In this document: one piece after another, positions 52,304-58,957 of the stretch | Numbering within the stretch: the stretch's first letter is position 1 | How the letters are laid out: each line of letters starts with the position of its first letter | Virus record (IMG/VR): IMGVR_UViG_3300010354_000065 | Span: 1 to 64,000 of that record | Length of the DNA: 64,000 nucleotides | Source of the DNA: a virus | Strand: one strand, 5' to 3' | Translations under genes and position numbers: made by a program | The notes under the pieces: model-generated | What the model was told of the DNA's origin: nothing | Database searches by the model: none | The model's input: only the letters and a program-made list of their open reading frames with translations

Positions 52304-52539
52304 TATAAAGGTAGTTTGTCCGTTTTTGGAAAGTAGTTGAGAGCTTCTGCTTCGTCTTGTATACGTGCTTTCATTTTTGCACTGGAGCGAATCAAACTGC
52401 CTGCTGTCTCGATCTCCATGCCTGTTTGTTCACAATACAAAAGCACAGCTTCCATAAAATCAATTCTTTTTTCAAATGCCAACTGCTCAATCTCACGCTG
52501 AAAGTCTTTTAACGATTTAACTGGATTGAATTCTGTCAT
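52303..52539 (-). CDS. gp33: Late transcription coactivator gp33
   Basis: Bridges RNA polymerase to the sliding clamp at late promoters. I choose the ATG at 52539 because AGGAAAT lies just upstream; a longer in-frame stretch to 52632 only overlaps the neighbouring gene. The resulting 78-aa protein has the family core (FMEAVLLYCEQTGMEIETAG, then SLIRSSAKMKARIQDEAEAL, ending NYFP) and is shorter than T4's 112 aa, as in marine relatives. Order 33-59-32 matches T4. Its presence agrees with the TATAAATA promoters found here. Confidence 0.88.
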   Translation of the reverse strand: MTEFNPVKSLKDFQREIEQLAFEKRIDFMEAVLLYCEQTGMEIETAGSLIRSSAKMKARIQDEAEALNYFPKTDKLPL

Positions 52540-53143
52540 TATTTCCTGTGTAGCGTTCGAAAGTGGGTTTAGCTCCTTCTTTGTATGGAGCATAAAAAAC
52601 TCGCTGGCGAGTGTTTCTGTAGTAAACTTCATAATCTAATTCCCTAAAGTCATGGAGATGTTTCAAATCATTTTCACTTAAATTTCTGTACACATAAACA
52701 CGGTCAGATTTTTGGTTAAAAAGACTGAGTGTACGTTTTTCTTCGCTGTTGTATGCAACAGCCATTCCTTCAACCTTATCGCCAAGAAATTTTCTCAGAA
52801 AAGGAGCAATGACGACGGCAGCGATGGGTTCTATTTTCTTTGTATGCTTGATGTAGCGTGTACCAATAGCCCAGCCATTATATAGGGTCAGTCCAAACGA
52901 AGCTACAACAGCATCATCGCGCTCGACAATGAAGAATCCTAAATCAAACCGTTGTGCTCTGATTGTGCGTGTAAGAGCTTCTTCTGTGTAGTTTTTCTTT
53001 AGCCGCTCCCCTTCGTAGCTACTCCACAAATTCCATATACGATTTACGTTCTCTTTATCAAAGGTGGTAAGGATTGTGAATTTGTAAGACTGTCCTAGAG
53101 CTTCAAAATACTCAACCTTGTTTTTGGAAATATCGTTGGTCAT
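52517..53143 (-). CDS. GNAT-like acetyltransferase candidate
   Basis: A 208-aa protein with a strand pattern like the acetyltransferase fold: GFFIVERDDAVVASFGLTLY then GWAIGTRYI, and a later AAVVIAPFLRKFLGDKVEG where an acetyl-CoA loop would lie. The usual Q/RxxGxG/A loop is not clear, so an inactive or divergent member is possible. It overlaps gp33 by 23 bases and the upstream oxygenase by 32. Substrate unknown. Confidence 0.45.
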   Translation of the reverse strand: MTNDISKNKVEYFEALGQSYKFTILTTFDKENVNRIWNLWSSYEGERLKKNYTEEALTRTIRAQRFDLGFFIVERDDAVVASFGLTLYNGWAIGTRYIKHTKKIEPIAAVVIAPFLRKFLGDKVEGMAVAYNSEEKRTLSLFNQKSDRVYVYRNLSENDLKHLHDFRELDYEVYYRNTRQRVFYAPYKEGAKPTFERYTGNNDRIQSS

Positions 53144-53759
53144 AATATCTGTCTAAATCCTCAGGGAGAAGGTTCAAGTTTTGATAGATCAGTTGATGTC
53201 CAAGATTATCATACTGTTCTAATCCCGTCCAAGGTGCGCCTACTGCGACTGTATACTTCTCTTCGCTTGTAAAATTATGCATACCATGTGGCCAACTACC
53301 GTCCATTATGAATGGATCTTCAGTATCAAACAAACGGACGTGTCCGTATTTCAAAACGAAGTATAAACTGTCTGTTTTGCCTTGTAGCACAACGCGGAAT
53401 TTGTGTTGTCTTGTACCAAATGCTTGTGGTGAACAGTCAATATGTTCATGATTACGTTGACCTGGTTGTGTCTTCAAAATGCTTATCCGCGTCTTCATCC
53501 CCATCCACGGAAAGACGTGTGTTTCAAACCATTCAACAAGAGTAGGAGAAGCAAAAGGCGTCCAAACATATTCTTCTTTTGTTCGAAAGTTAGACGCCCC
53601 CTGTTCCCCTGTCTTACCGCCCATTGTCATGAGTGGCATCATGTTTGTATGTCTGTAGGCATCATAAAACCATGCCTTCTCATTGACAGCCTTTACCTCT
53701 GCAAGTGCTTTTTGTTTGTCAAGAGCAGGAAATTTCAACGAAGCCGCAAGAATATTCAT
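53112..53759 (-). CDS. Asp/Asn hydroxylase-like Fe(II)/2OG oxygenase
   Basis: A 215-aa jelly-roll protein with HxD at HIDCS (His106-Asp108), a distal His in SWPHGMHNF (His157 or His160) and a hydrophobic core between (HKFRVVLQGKTDSLYFVLKY). This is the layout of phage aspartyl/asparaginyl or prolyl hydroxylase-like proteins. The start overlaps the upstream stop as ATGA. The target residue is unknown; it lies among replication and transcription genes. Confidence 0.6.
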   Translation of the reverse strand: MNILAASLKFPALDKQKALAEVKAVNEKAWFYDAYRHTNMMPLMTMGGKTGEQGASNFRTKEEYVWTPFASPTLVEWFETHVFPWMGMKTRISILKTQPGQRNHEHIDCSPQAFGTRQHKFRVVLQGKTDSLYFVLKYGHVRLFDTEDPFIMDGSWPHGMHNFTSEEKYTVAVGAPWTGLEQYDNLGHQLIYQNLNLLPEDLDRYYDQRYFQKQG

Positions 53760-54226
53760 GCTGCCAGTACCTCTTTCAAACGATCAGCCGCATACGAAGC
53801 AGCAAATGCGTTTGGTTTTACCATAGGAACAATATTACACGTTCCTTTAATGTAACCAATAGCTTGCTGCACAACGCAGCTAGAACCGTACCGTTCATCG
53901 GGGTTAATGTCCAAATGTACCTCAACATGACGGTCCTCTAACACATCAATTAAGCTCTGAAATAACTCAGATACTTTGTACACTTCATTCATTAAACGGA
54001 CTGCGGGTTTGTTCTTTTTTTGATCATAATCTGGCTCTCTTTGAACTTCACCGAATATTTTACAACCATGCCGACCATCCACGTGCACAACAACTGCAAG
54101 TGTATAATCTGCATACCAATTACGACCTTCTTTGAAGCGAACAGAATCTGCCCCAATGTAAATCTTTGTAGATGGTGATTGTTTTCTAATGAATTCTTTT
54201 ACTTCTTCAATGTTCATTTTTTGCAT
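53756..54226 (-). CDS. YkuK/DUF458-family RNase H-like protein
   Basis: Predicted RNase H-fold nuclease of the YkuK (DUF458) family, known from sporulating Firmicutes and some phages. Motifs: the first strand with acid (KIYIGADSVRF), the central RLMNEVYKVSEL helix, the second acid (EVHLDINPDERYGSS) and the final AFAASYAADRL helix. 156 aa, the usual size. The ATG at 54226 has AGGTG upstream. Could process RNA or RNA-DNA hybrids; the substrate is not known for the family. Lies next to the tRNA array. Confidence 0.8.
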   Translation of the reverse strand: MQKMNIEEVKEFIRKQSPSTKIYIGADSVRFKEGRNWYADYTLAVVVHVDGRHGCKIFGEVQREPDYDQKKNKPAVRLMNEVYKVSELFQSLIDVLEDRHVEVHLDINPDERYGSSCVVQQAIGYIKGTCNIVPMVKPNAFAASYAADRLKEVLAA

Positions 54227-54240
54227 AAAGCACCTCGCCG

Positions 54241-54314
54241 TGGAGCGGGTGAAGGGAATCGAACCCTCGTCGTAAGCTTGGAAGGCTTCTGCTCTACCAT
54301 TGAGCTACACCCGC
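54241..54314 (-). tRNA. tRNA-Gly (anticodon TCC)
   Basis: Complete cloverleaf on the minus strand: acceptor GCGGGTG/CACCCGC, loop CTTCCAA, T-loop TTCGATT and encoded CCA. It starts 3 bases after the stop of the 56-aa gene. A second tRNA-Gly with the same anticodon but different body lies at 57765. Confidence 0.95.
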
Positions 54315-54317
54315 TTA

Positions 54318-54488
54318 TTAATTATAACCCAAAATAATATTATCCCCAATATCAGTATCCTCATCAACAAAACAATCTTCTGTTGAAAGTATATCACAGT
54401 ATTCGTTTTTTCCAATCCCCGTATTATCTTCAACTTCTTTTTTTTGTTTTATTGTTTTGGCAGCTGTAAAGCTTTGATTGAATTTCAC
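54318..54488 (-). CDS. Small acidic protein, GTG start (56 aa)
   Basis: Frame opening with GTG whose bases overlap the stop of the upstream oxygenase (ATGTGA), with AAGGA six bases before it, a typical coupled restart. Product (V/M)KFNQSFTAAKTIKQKKEVE... then ECDIL-like and an acidic C-terminal half (FVDEDTDIGDNIILGYN). The stop is 3 bases from the tRNA-Gly gene. No family recognised; the basic N-terminus with acidic C-terminus suggests a small binding protein. Not a shadow of any other gene. Confidence 0.6.
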   Translation of the reverse strand: MKFNQSFTAAKTIKQKKEVEDNTGIGKNEYCDILSTEDCFVDEDTDIGDNIILGYN

Positions 54489-55069
54489 ATGATTCCTTTT
54501 TGTTTGCTTATTGAAGAAAAATAATCTTCAAAAGAAAGATTTTCTTGAAATCTCAGTGATGCTATTGTTCTTTCTTTTGGTCCTGTTGACGCACGATGAA
54601 AGGAATCAACTTTAACAAAGTGTGGACGCTCAAAACAAAGACGATCAACAATAAAAGGACCTTTAACCCATTCAGGATGTGTATGACCATATCCAGGGTC
54701 GGGACGTTTTATTTCAATAACTTCCCCCTCAGCCCACTCCATAAAACAATCAACACAACCTTCAATGGGTATATTATACGCTGTGCTTTTTCCAAAAACC
54801 CTCCCATCTTTCATACTATATAAATCTTTATGCCAGTTTTGTGTGAAAAAAGGAGGTCTTGTAAAAAGATGTAACGCAAACAATTGAGGAAGTTTGTAAT
54901 ATGACAGCTCATTATTAATTGTGGCACATACATCTGATGGTAAGTCTGAAGCAAATAATACGTTGGCTTGACGTTGTGGTGTTGGTGCAGCCTTTATTGA
55001 TTCAAGCTTTTTTTTACAAAAAGCCTGCACAGCAGGAACAAATTCAAAATTAAACGAAAAATAATACAT
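54485..55069 (-). CDS. Fe(II)/2OG oxygenase-like protein (194 aa)
   Basis: HxD at WHKDLY (His80-Asp82) and a distal His in KVDSFHRAS (His158), followed by Arg in GPKERTIASLRF to hold 2-oxoglutarate. The core YNIPIEGCVDCFMEWAEGE is the same pattern as NVPVTECSNVVMNWY in the 57225 gene, so these two and the 60894 gene form one subfamily. Its N-terminal line YYFSFNFEF resembles the short frame just upstream. Substrate unknown. Confidence 0.55.
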   Translation of the reverse strand: MYYFSFNFEFVPAVQAFCKKKLESIKAAPTPQRQANVLFASDLPSDVCATINNELSYYKLPQLFALHLFTRPPFFTQNWHKDLYSMKDGRVFGKSTAYNIPIEGCVDCFMEWAEGEVIEIKRPDPGYGHTHPEWVKGPFIVDRLCFERPHFVKVDSFHRASTGPKERTIASLRFQENLSFEDYFSSISKQKGIM

Positions 55070-55177
55070 TTATTTTTGTAGTCTGGAAAGAACAAAATCA
55101 AACTTTTCTAACGATTTCAAAGCCAGTTGTTTTATTCTAGATTCAAAATTAAAATTGAAAGGAATACTATTTAACAT
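55070..55177 (-). CDS. Short frame, possible remnant of a duplicated oxygenase (35 aa)
   Basis: MLNSIPFNFNFESRIKQ... ending FVLSRLQK, stop directly abutting the ATG of the next gene (TAAATG). Its FNFNFES...LALKSLEKF line resembles FSFNFEF...FCKKKLESI at the start of the neighbour, suggesting a truncated copy. No ribosome site is evident, so it may be untranslated. Confidence 0.35.
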   Translation of the reverse strand: MLNSIPFNFNFESRIKQLALKSLEKFDFVLSRLQK

Positions 55178-55215
55178 TTGGAAGCATGAAGTATGTTAGG
55201 TTACTGTTATATATC

Positions 55216-55290
55216 TGGCCCGGCCGGAGGGAATCGAACCCCCATTCGCGCTTTAGAAGAACGCTGTCCTATCCATTGAACGACGGCCAG
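55216..55290 (-). tRNA. tRNA-Arg (anticodon TCT)
   Basis: Acceptor CTGGCCG/CGGCCGG (one T-G pair), anticodon loop CTTCTAA, T-loop TTCGATT, CCA encoded. Reads AGA, a codon common in AT-rich phages. Confidence 0.93.
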
Positions 55291-55294
55291 AAAA

Positions 55295-55385
55295 TGGTGC
55301 CCGGAGCCGGGATCGAACCGGCACGCCGCTTTCGCTAAACGAGAGATTTTAAGTCTCTTGTGTCTACCTATTTCACCACCCGGGC
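55295..55385 (-). tRNA. tRNA-Leu (anticodon TAA)
   Basis: Type II tRNA with a long variable arm, anticodon stem AGAGA/TCTCT, loop CTTAAAA, CCA encoded. Four bases separate it from tRNA-Arg, so they are probably cut from one precursor. Confidence 0.93.
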
Positions 55386-55390
55386 TATAC

Positions 55391-55481
55391 TGGTACCTCT
55401 GGCGAGATTCGAACTCACATCAGCCGCTTATCTGGCGCTACGGGGTATAAATCCGCTGTTTTACCATTAAACTACAGAGGT
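55391..55481 (-). tRNA. Atypical type II tRNA, anticodon read as TAT (identity uncertain)
   Basis: Good acceptor (ACCTCTG/CAGAGGT), T-arm GTGAG/CTCGC with TTCGAAT, CCA encoded, and a long variable arm of about 21 bases. Anticodon stem GCGGA/CCCGT has an A-C mismatch at 31-39, leaving loop TTTATAC, hence TAT (Ile, AUA). A long arm is normally found only in Leu, Ser and Tyr tRNAs. Its first 10 bases overlap the end of the 55472 gene. Confidence 0.75.
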
Positions 55482-56008
55482 TTTGAAACATCAAACACTA
55501 ATGTTATTCTATCTTCGTTATTTAAATTTTGTGTACCGTGCATTTTTTGCGTGTTAAAACAAAATAACGTTCCTGGTGTAATATCGCGACTACTATCCCC
55601 TACAAAATATCGATATCTTCCTTTTATACACAAATGATACCGCTCTATTGTATGAAAATATTTTCCAGGATCTTTATGTAACGGAACCTTTTGTAATGGT
55701 TGCAGTTTAAGAAAAAAAGATCTTTGCAGGTTTACTGTGTTTTGATGTAACCAATCTAATGTTGAGGGAAATAATCCTTGAGAAAGATCTTCAACTTCTG
55801 TACTATTAAAAAAATTATCCGCTGACCTATTGGTGGTGTCAACATCACCAGGCCCAAAAAGTCTTAAGGTTTCTGTTTTTCGAAAAGCGTACAACAAATC
55901 CCCATAGTGTCTCCACAAATGAGAAGCTCGAGGGTGGACTACTTCATTTAAAATACATGATACATCGATGTTGGTTTTTTTTATTTCTATTTCAAAAGAG
56001 GGGTCCAT
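55472..56008 (-). CDS. Asp/Asn beta-hydroxylase-like Fe(II)/2OG oxygenase (178 aa)
   Basis: HxD at PLHKDPG (His111-Asp113), distal His in FNTQKMHGTQN (His157) and the terminal RITLVFDV strand with Arg, a complete AspH-like jelly roll. It overlaps the radical SAM gene by 22 bases, so the two are probably made together and may act on one substrate. Its last two codons and stop (CCT CTG TAG) are also the 5' acceptor strand of the adjacent tRNA. Confidence 0.7.
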   Translation of the reverse strand: MDPSFEIEIKKTNIDVSCILNEVVHPRASHLWRHYGDLLYAFRKTETLRLFGPGDVDTTNRSADNFFNSTEVEDLSQGLFPSTLDWLHQNTVNLQRSFFLKLQPLQKVPLHKDPGKYFHTIERYHLCIKGRYRYFVGDSSRDITPGTLFCFNTQKMHGTQNLNNEDRITLVFDVSKPL

Positions 56009-56835
56009 GTGTCTATAACTTCCTTCTTTAATTTTTGGTTGCCAGTTGCATTACACGTGTCGCACGGGACGCCACCCTTTGTTCTATTATGAAACATTAG
56101 CTTTTTACGAATACTATTCATCTCTTCAGAAAGCCACAGCTTGTGAAAAGGTGTCGTGTTTACATTACCAAACTTTCCTGCTGCCCTTGCCCAATCATTA
56201 CAACATAACAGTAAACTACCGTCCCAGTCAACGAAAGCTTTTGTATGGGGGAGAAAGCACGGCTTATTTAAAACGTCTTGAGGAATCCCATCTGTTTTAA
56301 CCGTACCAGCTCTATTTGTAAAAATTTGTATTGGAAAAGTGTACTTGGCGGAAAGGTGAATTGGTATACGATCCACAAAAGGCGCGACTTTACGCTTCCA
56401 TTGTTTGTATTGCTCTTCACTATCATACACATCTACAAAGATACTAGTTACTCCTGCATCGATGAAATCCTCAATGGTGTACCAATCATCATCAAGAATC
56501 TTATCTCCATTGGTATAAATTTGTATATCGCGGATTTTACCTTTTGCGACTTTTATATGCTCAAGAATATTTTTGTTGAGTGTTGGTTCTCCCATACCAG
56601 AAAAAACTATTCTACCTTTGTAGTTATTTTTGTACAAATCCTCTACAAGAGCAGTAATAGTATCCAGAGACATATGTAAGTTTTGATTAGGATAAATTTC
56701 TGGATCAACACGTGGACAAAACGCACAAGTTCTATTGCATAGCTCTGTTGGATTTACTTCAACCACGGTCAGACCAATAAGAGGATCTGTTGGTTCAAAG
56801 TGTTCGAGGGTACGTATTTTATGCATTTCTTTCAT
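55987..56835 (-). CDS. Radical SAM protein with SPASM-like C-terminus
   Basis: The 4Fe-4S binding CxxxCxxC is at ELCNRTCAFCP (Cys33, 37, 40), with GMGEPTL as the SAM-contacting GGE-like motif. Later cysteines (NKPCFLPHTK, LLLCCNDW, VPCDTCNATG) resemble a SPASM auxiliary cluster, typical of enzymes that modify peptides or proteins. 282 aa. It starts 15 bases after tRNA-Ser and overlaps the hydroxylase. A peptide- or protein-modifying pair is the simplest idea; the substrate is unknown. Confidence 0.8.
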   Translation of the reverse strand: MKEMHKIRTLEHFEPTDPLIGLTVVEVNPTELCNRTCAFCPRVDPEIYPNQNLHMSLDTITALVEDLYKNNYKGRIVFSGMGEPTLNKNILEHIKVAKGKIRDIQIYTNGDKILDDDWYTIEDFIDAGVTSIFVDVYDSEEQYKQWKRKVAPFVDRIPIHLSAKYTFPIQIFTNRAGTVKTDGIPQDVLNKPCFLPHTKAFVDWDGSLLLCCNDWARAAGKFGNVNTTPFHKLWLSEEMNSIRKKLMFHNRTKGGVPCDTCNATGNQKLKKEVIDTWTPLLK

Positions 56836-56850
56836 ATGTTCACTCTTTTA

Positions 56851-56942
56851 TGGCAGTGAGAGTGGGATTCGAACCCACGGTCCCGATTTCTCGAGACGAC
56901 GGTTTAGCAAACCGTTGATTTAAGCCACTCATCCATCTCACT
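56851..56942 (-). tRNA. tRNA-Ser (anticodon GCT)
   Basis: Type II tRNA; anticodon stem ACGGT/ACCGT, loop TTGCTAA, acceptor AGTGAGA/TCTCACT, CCA encoded. Reads AGC/AGU. Confidence 0.95.
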
Positions 56943-56949
56943 TTTTATT

Positions 56950-57039
56950 TGGTGGAAGCGGTGAGATTCGAACTCACGGACCCTTTCGGATCGTCTGTTT
57001 TCAAGACAGGTGCAATAAACCGGACTCTGCCACACTTCC
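56950..57039 (-). tRNA. tRNA-Ser (anticodon TGA)
   Basis: Type II tRNA; loop CTTGAAA, acceptor GGAAGTG/CGCTTCC, T-loop TTCGAAT, CCA encoded. Reads UCN-type serine codons, mainly UCA. Confidence 0.93.
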
Positions 57040-57046
57040 ATTTTTT

Positions 57047-57121
57047 TGGCATCCCGCGAGGGATTCGAACCCCCACCCACGGTTTTGGAGACCGTCATGC
57101 TGCCGTTAACACCAGCGAGAT
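57047..57121 (-). tRNA. tRNA-Trp (anticodon CCA)
   Basis: Anticodon stem ACGGT/ACCGT with loop CTCCAAA, acceptor ATCTCGC/GCGGGAT, discriminator G, CCA encoded. Confidence 0.92.
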
Positions 57122-57133
57122 GTGTTGTATGTA

Positions 57134-57208
57134 TGGTGCATCGTGAGAGGATTGAACTCCCGACCTTCGCCTTGTAAGGGCGCAGCTCTACCGCTGAGCT
57201 AACGATGC
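57134..57208 (-). tRNA. tRNA-Val (anticodon TAC)
   Basis: Anticodon stem GCGCC/GGCGA with loop CTTACAA, perfect acceptor GCATCGT/ACGATGC, CCA encoded. Confidence 0.95.
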
Positions 57209-57224
57209 ATATATATTTTCATTT

Positions 57225-57776
57225 ATGAAACACGAATATTCTGAAGTTATTGATTTTCAATACGATCGCAATCTTCTTTACAAGACTGTAAAAGAGATAG
57301 TCGAAGAAAACAACCTTTTTAACAAGGCTGTTCCAATTTCTGCATTTAAAAATTTACAGAAGATTAAAATATTATCAGCTCTTAATCTTAAATTCAGAGA
57401 TACCCTTTTTGACATATACATGAATAGTGTAACTGTTGCCTGTTTACAACCCAAACAAAGATCCGCTATACACGTTGATAGAGATGTTGACAACACATTT
57501 ACAACGAAGGCATTGAATGTACCTGTTACAGAATGTAGCAATGTTGTAATGAACTGGTATAAGGTAAAACCAGGTGGTGTTATCAAAACTATTAGGTCTG
57601 CTCGTGGGTGGGAAATACCTGGTCTTTCTTTAGATCAGAGCGTAATAATACACTCACAAACAGCTAACAAACCTTTTTTGGTGAATCCTTCTACATTTCA
57701 CGACATAATTAATAATGGAGACAAACCAGAATTAATTATTAGTATTCGAACAGGAAACGAAAATTGGAGCGGGTAG
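57225..57776 (+). CDS. Fe(II)/2OG oxygenase-like protein on the opposite strand (183 aa)
   Basis: HxD at SAIHVDRDVDN (His83-Asp85), core ALNVPVTECSNVVMNWYKVK and a distal His in NPSTFHDII (His159). Same subfamily as the 54485 and 60894 genes. Plus strand, embedded in the minus-strand tRNA array, with no obvious ribosome site. Its last four codons (TGG AGC GGG TAG) are the complement of the 3' end of tRNA-Gly at 57765. Its isolated orientation suggests later insertion into the array. Confidence 0.55.
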   Translation: MKHEYSEVIDFQYDRNLLYKTVKEIVEENNLFNKAVPISAFKNLQKIKILSALNLKFRDTLFDIYMNSVTVACLQPKQRSAIHVDRDVDNTFTTKALNVPVTECSNVVMNWYKVKPGGVIKTIRSARGWEIPGLSLDQSVIIHSQTANKPFLVNPSTFHDIINNGDKPELIISIRTGNENWSG

Positions 57777-57842
57777 TGGGATTCGAACCCATCACTTCGA
57801 GTTTGGAAGACTAGCGTGCTAACCGTTAAACACTATACCCGC
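57765..57842 (-). tRNA. tRNA-Gly (anticodon TCC), second copy
   Basis: Acceptor GCGGGTA/TACCCGC, loop CTTCCAA, T-loop TTCGAAT, CCA encoded. The body differs from the tRNA-Gly at 54241, so it is not a recent duplicate. Confidence 0.92.
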
Positions 57843-57845
57843 AGA

Positions 57846-57919
57846 TGGTAGGGGCACCGAGAATCGAACTCGGGTTTGCTGGTTAAAAGCCAGCTACTTT
57901 ACCACTAAGTTATGCCCCC
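57846..57919 (-). tRNA. tRNA-Lys (anticodon TTT)
   Basis: Perfect anticodon stem GCTGG/CCAGC with loop CTTTTAA, acceptor GGGGGCA/TGCCCCT, T-loop TTCGATT, CCA encoded. Confidence 0.95.
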
Positions 57920-57924
57920 GAAAA

Positions 57925-57998
57925 TGGTACCGGATACTGGTAACGATCCAGTGTCGCACGATTATCAGTCGTGTGCTCTACCTTTGAGCTAATCCGGT
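57925..57998 (-). tRNA. tRNA-Ile (anticodon GAT), unusual T-loop
   Basis: Perfect acceptor ACCGGAT/ATCCGGT, anticodon stem CACGA/TCGTG, loop CTGATAA. The T-loop is ATCGTTA instead of TTCRANN, so positions 54 and 58 are A and T, the reverse of the universal T54-A58. Confidence 0.92.
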
Positions 57999-58000
57999 AT

Positions 58001-58074
58001 TGGCAGAGGGTATTGGAATCGAACCAATAATAACGGAATCAAAATCCGTGGTTATACCATTTAACTAACCCCCA
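58001..58074 (-). tRNA. tRNA-Gln (anticodon TTG)
   Basis: Perfect anticodon stem ACGGA/TCCGT with loop TTTTGAT, T-arm TTGG-TTCGATT-CCAA, CCA encoded. The first acceptor pair is T-T, a weak pair being usual in tRNA-Gln. Confidence 0.93.
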
Positions 58075-58083
58075 ACAAAACTA

Positions 58084-58159
58084 TGGTACCGCCTTCTGGG
58101 ATCGAACCAGATTCCACGGTTCTTCAGACCGTTGCTATGACCACATCAGCTAAAGCGGC
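58084..58159 (-). tRNA. tRNA-Phe (anticodon GAA)
   Basis: Perfect anticodon stem ACGGT/ACCGT with loop CTGAAGA, acceptor GCCGCTT/AGGCGGT with two G-T pairs, CCA encoded. Confidence 0.93.
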
Positions 58160-58169
58160 TTATGATAAT

Positions 58170-58245
58170 TGGGCAGGAGAACGGGAGTTGAACCCTGTCT
58201 TACTGTTTCACAGACAGTCGTGCGCACCGGTACACTATTCCCTGC
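58170..58245 (-). tRNA. tRNA-His (anticodon GTG)
   Basis: Anticodon stem ACTGT/ACAGT with loop CTGTGAA. Discriminator C faces an extra 5' G, the histidine identity pair. CCA encoded. The T-stem is weak. Confidence 0.9.
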
Positions 58246-58251
58246 ACTGTA

Positions 58252-58327
58252 TGGAACCACCTGAGAGAGTCGAACTCCCGCCTCTTCGTTCGTAGCGAAG
58301 TGTTCTGATCCATTGAACTAAGGTGGT
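58252..58327 (-). tRNA. tRNA-Arg (anticodon ACG)
   Basis: Perfect anticodon stem CTTCG/CGAAG with loop CTACGAA, acceptor ACCACCT/AGGTGGT, CCA encoded. A34 would need A-to-I editing by the host TadA to read CGU/CGC/CGA. Confidence 0.94.
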
Positions 58328-58331
58328 GGAT

Positions 58332-58408
58332 TGGTGCCCAAGGAGGGATTCGAACCCACACTGTATGGCTTCTAAGACCATTGCCTCTACCAATTGCGCT
58401 ACTTGGGC
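58332..58408 (-). tRNA. Type I tRNA with anticodon TAG (nominal Leu)
   Basis: Acceptor GCCCAAG/CTTGGGC, anticodon stem ATGGT/GCCAT, loop CTTAGAA, T-loop TTCGAAT, CCA encoded. The anticodon reads CUA (Leu), but the variable loop is only about 5 bases, while bacterial Leu tRNAs have a long arm, so amino acid identity is uncertain. Confidence 0.82.
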
Positions 58409-58423
58409 TTGCTATATACTTTT

Positions 58424-58957
58424 ATGCACAATCGCCAAACTTTTATACACACACAACGACTTGAGCAAGCAACCGCGAATATTAAAGATGACTTCTTTAG
58501 AATATACGGCGGTGTTGATAAGCTCAAAATTATAAAGTCACCCAAGCAAGACAAAGGAGTCTCCGCTGAGTGGGTTGGATCATTTGCATACTTTCAAAAA
58601 CGTAATCCTCAATGGGACCCTCTTTGTCAGTTTCGCTCACGTTTTCTCAAACCTTTTGTTGAGTCTTTTCCTCAAAACCACCTATTTGGTATATGGTTCA
58701 GTGCTATATTACCAGGTGGAGTTATACAGTGGCACACTGACAAATATGACGAGGGGGAAGACTATATCAGAGTACACTTGCCTCTCATTGTACCACAAGG
58801 CGACATAGGTATCACTGTAGAAGAGACAACATATAAATGGGACGAAGGTAAAGTGTTTTGTTTTGATCCTTTTGTAATGCATACCGCATGGAATAAAACA
58901 AACAACCTTCGTCTAAACTTAAATTTTAATTTTTCCAAAAAAGCTTTTATTTGTTGA
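58424..58957 (+). CDS. AspH-like Fe(II)/2OG oxygenase on the opposite strand (177 aa)
   Basis: AspH-type jelly roll: IQWHTDKYDEGEDYIRVHLP (His104, Asp106, with the RVHLPL strand), LIVPQGD, KWDEGKVFCFD, then FVMHTAWNKTNNLRLNL (His153). I start at 58424 because the earlier ATG at 58394 lies inside a tRNA. Plus strand, opposite the tRNAs; its last bases form one arm of the 17-bp inverted repeat of structured RNA 1. Close in pattern to the 61439 gene. Confidence 0.68.
   Translation: MHNRQTFIHTQRLEQATANIKDDFFRIYGGVDKLKIIKSPKQDKGVSAEWVGSFAYFQKRNPQWDPLCQFRSRFLKPFVESFPQNHLFGIWFSAILPGGVIQWHTDKYDEGEDYIRVHLPLIVPQGDIGITVEETTYKWDEGKVFCFDPFVMHTAWNKTNNLRLNLNFNFSKKAFIC

Noticed and set aside
52540-52632. 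Longer N-terminus for gp33 starting at 52632
   Set aside because: It would overlap the acetyltransferase-like gene by over 110 bases and lacks a ribosome site, while the ATG at 52539 has AGGAAAT and matches the family start.
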